A stretch of 34,728 nucleotides of DNA, from positions 1-34,728 of the forward strand of contig JAAWAE010000016.1 of assembly GCA_022792035.1 (NCBI GenBank). The letters run 5' to 3'. Shown here in pieces: positions 31,043 through 34,728 of this stretch. Position 1 is the stretch's first letter; every line of letters begins with the position of its first letter. Origin of the DNA: Ruminiclostridium sp. (GTDB taxonomy: Bacteria > Bacillota > Clostridia > Oscillospirales > Oscillospiraceae). The notes beneath the pieces were generated by a model that did no database searches, was not told the DNA's origin, and worked only from the letters and a program-made list of their open reading frames with translations. The position numbers were made by a program, and so were the translations under genes.

Positions 31043-31065
31043 CTTCGTCCCTCCTTTTTCCCTTT

Positions 31066-31094
31066 AGTATACACAGCTCCCGGAGGGAAATCAA
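31066..31094 (-). promoter_or_regulatory. Promoter of the orphan antitoxin-like ORF
   Basis: Minus strand TTGATT (31094-31089), 17-bp spacer, TATACT (31071-31066), about 25 bp before the start codon. Confidence 0.7.
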
Positions 31095-31147
31095 GACGGG
31101 AGGGCTTAGGATGGCTTTTCGCTTTCCATAAAATTTTTCAAAAACCC

Positions 31148-31177
31148 TTGACAAACCTGGGACAAGCATGGTATCAT
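31148..31177 (+). promoter_or_regulatory. Promoter of the rpmG-secE-nusG region
   Basis: TTGACA (31148-31153), 18-bp spacer, TATCAT (31172-31177). About 250 bp of leader follow before rpmG. Confidence 0.7.
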
Positions 31178-31204
31178 GAGGATACCTATGAAAAGGGCTT
31201 TATT

Positions 31205-31400
31205 TTTGTGGGCAGATTAACGGTATCTGCCCACAAACCCTTGACCGCATCAGGACATAGGGAGGCAAACGATGCCGTTCCTACCGTGTTCTTTTTTCGT
31301 GCTCGTACCAAGAAGCACTTGAAAACACTTGAACCGTCGGGACCGGAGTCGCCTGGATAAGACGAGAGCCGGCTTCCGGCGTTTTGTTTTCCCGGGGCCG
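31205..31400 (+). promoter_or_regulatory. Structured 5' leader of the rpmG operon
   Basis: A 13-bp perfect stem (31205-31217 with 31225-31237, 7-nt loop) comes first, without a following U-run. The 16-codon ORF at 31272-31322 is next, with a GTGCT/AGCAC stem-loop in its 3' part. A short GCCGG-CTT-CCGGC hairpin (about 31368-31380) followed by GTTTTGTTTT comes last, a possible intrinsic terminator. The order looks like an attenuator, but I know no named family for it. Confidence 0.45.
31272..31322 (+). CDS. Candidate 16-aa leader peptide before rpmG
   Basis: ATG at 31272, six bases after GGGAGG. The product is MPFLPCSFFVLVPRST, hydrophobic. It lies between a strong stem and a terminator-like hairpin in the leader of rpmG. 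It could be a translated attenuation peptide or a chance ORF; only the start signals and position support it. Confidence 0.35.
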   Translation: MPFLPCSFFVLVPRST

Positions 31401-31425
31401 TAGATCGTAAAGGAGGTGCCGCAAT

Positions 31426-31590
31426 ATGGCAAAAGCCGGCGCACGGGTGAAGATCACCCTCAGATGCAACGAATGCAAGCAGCGCAATTACAACACTATG
31501 AAAAACAAGAAGAATACCCCTGACCGCTTAGAGATGAACAAGTACTGCCCCTTCTGCAGAAAGCACACCGTTCATAGCGAGACTAAGTGA
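31426..31590 (+). CDS. rpmG: 50S ribosomal protein L33
   Basis: 54 residues, [20 protein letters not shown] to the end HSETK. Zinc-ribbon form with CNEC and CPFC, so it is the C+ type. AAAGGAGG lies nine bases before the ATG. Typical position just before secE and nusG; the tRNA-Trp gene that often lies between rpmG and secE in Firmicutes is absent (a 40-bp gap only). Confidence 0.95.
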   Translation: MAKAGARVKITLRCNECKQRNYNTMKNKKNTPDRLEMNKYCPFCRKHTVHSETK

Positions 31591-31630
31591 TGACGGCCTA
31601 TATTCTCTCTCAGAAAGAAGGGTGAACCGA

Positions 31631-31978
31631 ATGTCTGAAAAGGAAATGCAAAACCTGGACGAAACAACCAACGCGACCCCTGAGCGCAGCGAATCCAAGG
31701 AGAGCAAGCCCAAGGATACCAAGGAGTCCAAGTCCGCCAAGCCTAAGAAAGACAAAGCGAAGGCCGATAAGAAACCGGGCCTGGGCAAGCGTCTGGCCCG
31801 CTTTTTCCGGGAGCTGAAGGCAGAGCTGAAAAAGGTCGCCTGGCCCACCAGGGCAGAGACGATGCGCAACACCGGCATCGTCATCGTGTGCGTCATCATC
31901 GTGGGCATCATCGTCTGGGTCTTCGACGGCCTGGCCACCGCCCTGATCAACGCTCTGCTCTCCCTGTTCGGCCGCTGA
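31631..31978 (+). CDS. secE: Protein translocase subunit SecE
   Basis: 115 residues from the ATG at 31631 (MSEKEMQNLDETTNATPERS) with GAAGGG eight bases upstream; a GTG three codons earlier is a weaker choice. A long charged, Lys/Ser-rich N-terminus (1-55) precedes the SecE core (FFRELKAELKKVAWPTRAET) and one membrane helix (GIVIVCVIIVGIIVWVFDG). It stabilises SecY in the translocon. The charged extension is longer than in the smallest Firmicutes SecE (about 60 aa). Confidence 0.95.
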   Translation: MSEKEMQNLDETTNATPERSESKESKPKDTKESKSAKPKKDKAKADKKPGLGKRLARFFRELKAELKKVAWPTRAETMRNTGIVIVCVIIVGIIVWVFDGLATALINALLSLFGR

Positions 31979-31996
31979 AACGCTGGGTGAACGATT

Positions 31997-32515
31997 ATGG
32001 CTGAAGAAGCAAAATGGTATGTGGCACATACCTATTCCGGATATGAAAATACCGTGAAAGCCACCATCGAGAAGGCCGTGGAAAACCGCAACATGGGCGA
32101 GCTGATCCAGGCCGTGAACATCCCCCTGGAGACCGTCACCGAGATCACGGAGACCGGGGCCAAGACCGTGGAACGCAAAGTCTTCCCCGGCTATGTGCTG
32201 GTGAAGATGGTCATGACCGACGAGACTTGGCATCTGGTGCGCAACGTGCGCGGCGTGACCGGCTTCGTCGGCTCCGGCAACAAGGCCATCCCCCTCACCG
32301 ACGCGGAGATCGCCGCCATGGGTGTGGAGAAGCGGGAGGTCTTGGTGAACTACGAGGTGGGCAGCAGCGTGCGCATCACCGAAGGCGCCCTGGAATCCTT
32401 CCTGGGCACAGTGGAGGAGATCGATACCGAACGAGAAAAAGTCCGGGTGGTGGTGTCCATGTTCGGCCGGGAGACCCCGGTGGAGCTGGACCTGGACCAG
32501 ATCGAGTCCATCTGA
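31997..32515 (+). CDS. nusG: Transcription termination/antitermination factor NusG
   Basis: 172 residues: NGN domain (MAEEAKWYVAHTYSGYENTV, then VFPGYVLVKMVMTDETWHLV) and C-terminal KOW domain (about 118-172; ALESFLGTVEEIDTEREKVR). Follows secE by 18 bp, usual order. It binds RNA polymerase and couples it to Rho or the ribosome. Confidence 0.97.
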   Translation: MAEEAKWYVAHTYSGYENTVKATIEKAVENRNMGELIQAVNIPLETVTEITETGAKTVERKVFPGYVLVKMVMTDETWHLVRNVRGVTGFVGSGNKAIPLTDAEIAAMGVEKREVLVNYEVGSSVRITEGALESFLGTVEEIDTEREKVRVVVSMFGRETPVELDLDQIESI

Positions 32516-32643
32516 CTTGCGGCGCCCCTGTCCCGATCCCCGGATTCGGATGTGTTTATAGAAGGGAATGCCCCGCAAGCGTGGGAGGAGCGGTCCTGGG
32601 AGACCCTCCGTCCAACCACATTTTCAAAATGGAGGTGCTCTAA
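32516..32643 (+). promoter_or_regulatory. Structured leader before rplK, candidate L1-binding site
   Basis: CTTGCGG (32516-32522) can pair with CCGCAAG (32573-32579) over a long loop. A second hairpin has GTGG (32581-32584) with CCAC (32616-32619), then GGAG (32587-32590) with CTCC (32606-32609), and an inner stem GGTC/GACC (32592-32595 with 32602-32605). Two helices with an uneven internal loop resemble the L1-binding motif known before rplKA operons. The likeness is structural and by eye only. Confidence 0.4.
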
Positions 32644-33069
32644 GTGGCACAGAAAGTAACTGGATACGTCAAATTACAGATTCCCGCCGGCAAGGCAACG
32701 CCGGCTCCCCCCGTGGGCCCGGCCCTGGGCCAGCACGGCATCAATATCTCCGCCTTTACCAAGGAGTTCAACGAGCGCACCAAGAACGACGCCGGCCTGA
32801 TCATCCCCGTGGTCATCACCGTCTACGCCGACCGCTCCTTCTCCTTCATCACCAAGACCCCTCCCGCCGCCGTCCTGATCAAGAAGGCCTGCAACCTGGA
32901 AAAAGCCTCCGGCGTGCCCAACAAGGAGAAGGTCGCCACCATCAGCAAAGAAGACGTGCGCAAGATCGCCGAGACCAAAATGCGGGATCTCAACGCCGCC
33001 ACCATCGAGGCGGCCATGAGCATGATCGCCGGCACCGCCCGCTCCATGGGCGTGGTCGTAGGCGAGTAA
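32644..33069 (+). CDS. rplK: 50S ribosomal protein L11
   Basis: 141 residues from a GTG start at 32644 with GGAGG eight bases upstream ([20 protein letters not shown]). Family motifs: [20 protein letters not shown] and [20 protein letters not shown]. It is part of the GTPase-associated centre of the large subunit. Follows nusG by a structured leader and precedes rplA by 14 bp. Confidence 0.98.
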   Translation: MAQKVTGYVKLQIPAGKATPAPPVGPALGQHGINISAFTKEFNERTKNDAGLIIPVVITVYADRSFSFITKTPPAAVLIKKACNLEKASGVPNKEKVATISKEDVRKIAETKMRDLNAATIEAAMSMIAGTARSMGVVVGE

Positions 33070-33083
33070 GGGGGTAAGAAGCA

Positions 33084-33776
33084 ATGTTTAGAGGAAAGAA
33101 ATATCAAGACAGCGCAAAGCAGATCGACAAGGCCAATCTCTACGACACCGCAGAGGCCATGGACCTGATCGTGAAGACCGCCCCCGCCAAGTTCGACGAG
33201 ACCGTAGAACTCCACGTCAAGCTGGGCGTGGACTCCCGTCACGCAGACCAGCAGGTCCGCGGCGCCATCGTCCTGCCCCACGGCACCGGCAAGGTGCCCC
33301 GCGTGCTGGTCTTCGCCAAGGGCGACAAGGCCGACGCCGCCAAGGAAGCCGGCGCTGATTACGTGGGCGAGGCAGATCTGGCCCAGAAGATCCAGCAGGA
33401 GAACTGGTTCGACTTCGACGTGGTCATCGCCTCCCCGGACATGATGAGCGTGGTCGGCCGTCTGGGTAAAGTCCTGGGCCCCAAGGGCCTGATGCCCTCC
33501 CCCAAGGCCGGCACTGTGACCCCCAACGTGGCCAATGCCGTTCAGGAAGCCAAGGCCGGTAAAGTGGAGTATCGTCTGGACAAGACCAACATCATCCACT
33601 GCCCCATCGGCAAAGTCTCCTTCGGAGCCGAGAAGCTGGGGGAGAACTTCTCCACCCTGATCGGCGCCATTCTGAAAGCCAAGCCTGCCGCAGCGAAGGG
33701 CACCTACATCAAGAGCTGCGTCATCGCTTCCACCATGGGCCCCGGCATCAAGATCAACGCCGCCAAGCTTAGCTAA
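33084..33776 (+). CDS. rplA: 50S ribosomal protein L1
   Basis: 230 residues, [20 protein letters not shown], with the family core [20 protein letters not shown]. It forms the L1 stalk near the exit-tRNA site and in other bacteria represses its own mRNA. GGGGGTAAGAAG precedes the ATG. Confidence 0.98.
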   Translation: MFRGKKYQDSAKQIDKANLYDTAEAMDLIVKTAPAKFDETVELHVKLGVDSRHADQQVRGAIVLPHGTGKVPRVLVFAKGDKADAAKEAGADYVGEADLAQKIQQENWFDFDVVIASPDMMSVVGRLGKVLGPKGLMPSPKAGTVTPNVANAVQEAKAGKVEYRLDKTNIIHCPIGKVSFGAEKLGENFSTLIGAILKAKPAAAKGTYIKSCVIASTMGPGIKINAAKLS

Positions 33777-33792
33777 AAAATTTGATATTTTC

Positions 33793-33834
33793 CCCCCAAA
33801 GGCTCTTGACGGGGCCTTTGGGGGATGATATAAT
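33793..33834 (+). promoter_or_regulatory. Promoter of rplJ-rplL embedded in an inverted repeat
   Basis: TTGACG (33806-33811), 17-bp spacer, TATAAT (33829-33834). CCCCCAAAGGC (33793-33803) pairs perfectly with GCCTTTGGGGG (33814-33824), so the -35 lies in the 10-nt loop of an 11-bp repeat. The repeat follows the rplA stop but has no U-run on the plus strand. Confidence 0.75.
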
Positions 33835-33840
33835 ACTTCC

Positions 33841-33939
33841 GCGTTCCAAAGACAGCAGGTCCCCATAAATCCTGCCGAGGATGCAGTCCATTTATGATTG
33901 CTTCATGTCCTTGTGTCTTTGTGTCACAGGGACATTTTT
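33841..33939 (+). ncRNA. L10 leader (ribosomal protein L10-binding autoregulatory RNA)
   Basis: AAAGACAGCAGG and CCTGCCGAGGATG carry the conserved core of the L10 leader family (GCAGG 33855-33859 pairing with CCTGC 33871-33875). It ends in a terminator-like hairpin: ATGTCCTTGTG (33905-33915) with CACAGGGACAT (33925-33935) then TTTTC. In Bacillus-type operons, binding of the L10-L12 complex here favours termination before rplJ. Confidence 0.9.
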
Positions 33940-33979
33940 CTTTGGTTCCTCACAATCCCTTATGGAGGTGAAAAACCGT

Positions 33980-34516
33980 ATGCCAAACGCAAAGATCCTC
34001 AGCGAGAAGCAGGCCGTCGTGGCCGAGCTGACCGAAAAGCTCCAGAATGCCGCCGCAGGCGTCATCGTGGACTATCGCGGCATCACCGTAGCAGAGGACA
34101 CCGAGCTGCGTGCCAAGATGCGCGAGGCCGGCGTGGACTACTTCGTCATGAAGAACACCCTGCTGCGCTTCGCCGTCAAGAACGCCGGTCTGGAAGATCT
34201 GACCGACGTGCTGAAGGGCACCACATCCATCGCCCTGTGCCAGGGTGATCCCGTGGCCGCCGCCAAGGTCGTCAGCGAGTTTTCCAAAAAGCTGGCCGCC
34301 CAGGAGAAGTTCACCGTCAAGGCAGGCTTCGTAGACGGCAAAGTCATCGACGCCGCCGGTGTCAAGGCCCTGGCCGACCTGCCCAGCAAGGAGGTCCTGG
34401 TGGCCACCGTCCTGGGCACCATGATCGCTCCCATCCGCGGCCTTGCCACGGTGCTGGATGCCAACATCTCCGGCTTGGCCCGCGTGATCCAAGCCATCGC
34501 AGACCAGAAAGCATAA
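33980..34516 (+). CDS. rplJ: 50S ribosomal protein L10
   Basis: 178 residues from the ATG at 33980 (MPNAKILSEKQAVVAELTEK); a longer frame from 33881 would run through the L10 leader. GGAGG lies about eleven bases upstream. Motifs: AAGVIVDYRGITVAEDTELR and YFVMKNTLLRFAVKNAGLE. The C-terminal helix carries L7/L12 dimers. It is regulated by the leader at 33841-33939. Confidence 0.97.
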   Translation: MPNAKILSEKQAVVAELTEKLQNAAAGVIVDYRGITVAEDTELRAKMREAGVDYFVMKNTLLRFAVKNAGLEDLTDVLKGTTSIALCQGDPVAAAKVVSEFSKKLAAQEKFTVKAGFVDGKVIDAAGVKALADLPSKEVLVATVLGTMIAPIRGLATVLDANISGLARVIQAIADQKA

Positions 34517-34525
34517 AGCTTTCGC

Positions 34526-34626
34526 CCGCCTTTCTCGAAAGGCGGCAGGGTGCAGGGACAGAGTCCCTGCGCAGGGTCCAGGGGCAAGGCCCCTGGTCGG
34601 ACGAAGTCCGAACTGGGCGAAGCCCA
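34526..34626. repeat. Five tandem short hairpins between rplJ and rplL
   Basis: Five perfect stem-loops stand in a row: CCGCCTTT/AAAGGCGG (34526-34545), GCAGGGAC/GTCCCTGC (34552-34570), CCAGGGGC/GCCCCTGG (34578-34596), CGGAC/GTCCG (34598-34610) and TGGGC/GCCCA (34614-34626). The last four have 3-nt loops (AGA, AAG, GAA, GAA). No U-run follows. It looks like an inserted modular palindromic element rather than a single terminator. Confidence 0.85.
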
Positions 34627-34667
34627 CAAATAATACGAAATGATACTACATTTGGAGGTACACCATT

Positions 34668-34728
34668 ATGGCTAGCGAAAAGATCACTGCTATGATCGAA
34701 GAGATCAAGACCCTCACCGTCCTGGAGC
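34668..34728 (+). CDS. rplL: 50S ribosomal protein L7/L12, N-terminal part only
   Basis: ATG at 34668 after TTTGGAGG; the visible residues are MASEKITAMIEEIKTLTVLE, the usual L7/L12 N-terminal dimerisation helix. The window ends here. It binds L10 and recruits translation factors. The five-hairpin element lies between it and rplJ. Confidence 0.93.
   Translation, partial: MASEKITAMIEEIKTLTVLE

Noticed and set aside
31591-31630. tRNA-Trp between rpmG and secE
   Set aside because: The gap is 40 bases, too short for a tRNA, and has no acceptor or T-loop sequence.
33881-33979. Longer start of rplJ
   Set aside because: It would run through the L10 leader and its terminator hairpin.

Overview
The window looks like chromosomal DNA of a GC-rich gut Clostridia species, probably Oscillospiraceae (Flavonifractor / Lawsonibacter / Intestinimonas-like). 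The reasons are: the Firmicutes ribosomal order rpmG-secE-nusG-rplK-rplA-rplJ-rplL with an L10 leader, strong AGGAGG-type ribosome binding sites, near-consensus sigma-A promoters with 17-bp spacers, a Bce-like ABC/two-component cluster, and anaerobe-type flavoenzymes. This is inferred from gene content; no database search was possible. I saw no rRNA, tRNA, CRISPR array, insertion sequence or prophage.

Layout. 1-3.8 kb (minus strand): the open end of a secreted leucine-rich-repeat protein with a 21-bp tandem repeat, behind a pair of FAD enzymes related to anaerobic glycerol-3-phosphate dehydrogenase; one carries a fused DUF1667 domain. 3.9-8.2 kb (minus): a MarR regulator with a clear operator/promoter and a heterodimeric ABC exporter with one canonical and one degenerate ATP site. 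8.2-12.4 kb (minus): a visibly AT-richer island with an ECF-type sigma factor, a DUF4367 anti-sigma-like membrane protein, two small secreted proteins, a lipoprotein, a 33-aa lipopeptide-like ORF and two small membrane proteins. 12.5-14.5 kb (minus): a CofE-like glutamate ligase and two small ORFs. 14.7-18.8 kb: a radical SAM protein, then a divergent BaiCD/BaiH-like flavin oxidoreductase and short-chain dehydrogenase. 19-22.3 kb (plus): O-acetylhomoserine sulfhydrylase, EamA transporter, RluA pseudouridine synthase, DUF378 protein. 22.3-31.1 kb: two type II toxin-antitoxin modules and an internally shortened orphan antitoxin surround pyruvate kinase and an ABC-FtsX/two-component system. 31.1 kb to the end: the ribosomal/transcription operon.

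Most likely new biology. The sigma-factor island is a compact, self-contained envelope module of mostly unrecognised exported proteins. One of its genes has a 55-bp inverted repeat that would bury its ribosome binding site. A 33-codon lipopeptide-like ORF ends inside a perfect 26-bp palindrome. Other regulatory structure stands out: a possible leader-peptide region before rpmG, a promoter whose -35 lies in the loop of an 11-bp inverted repeat before the L10 leader, five tandem hairpins between rplJ and rplL, and a promoter that uses the stop codon of the ABC exporter as part of its -10 and runs into a terminator-like hairpin before the glycerol-3-phosphate-dehydrogenase-like gene.

Several coding regions are too short, partial or mis-started in simple ORF calling and were placed by hand: the partial LRR protein, the 51-, 33-, 36- and 45-aa ORFs, rpmG (L33), the DUF378 protein, the 16-aa leader ORF and the start of rplL.
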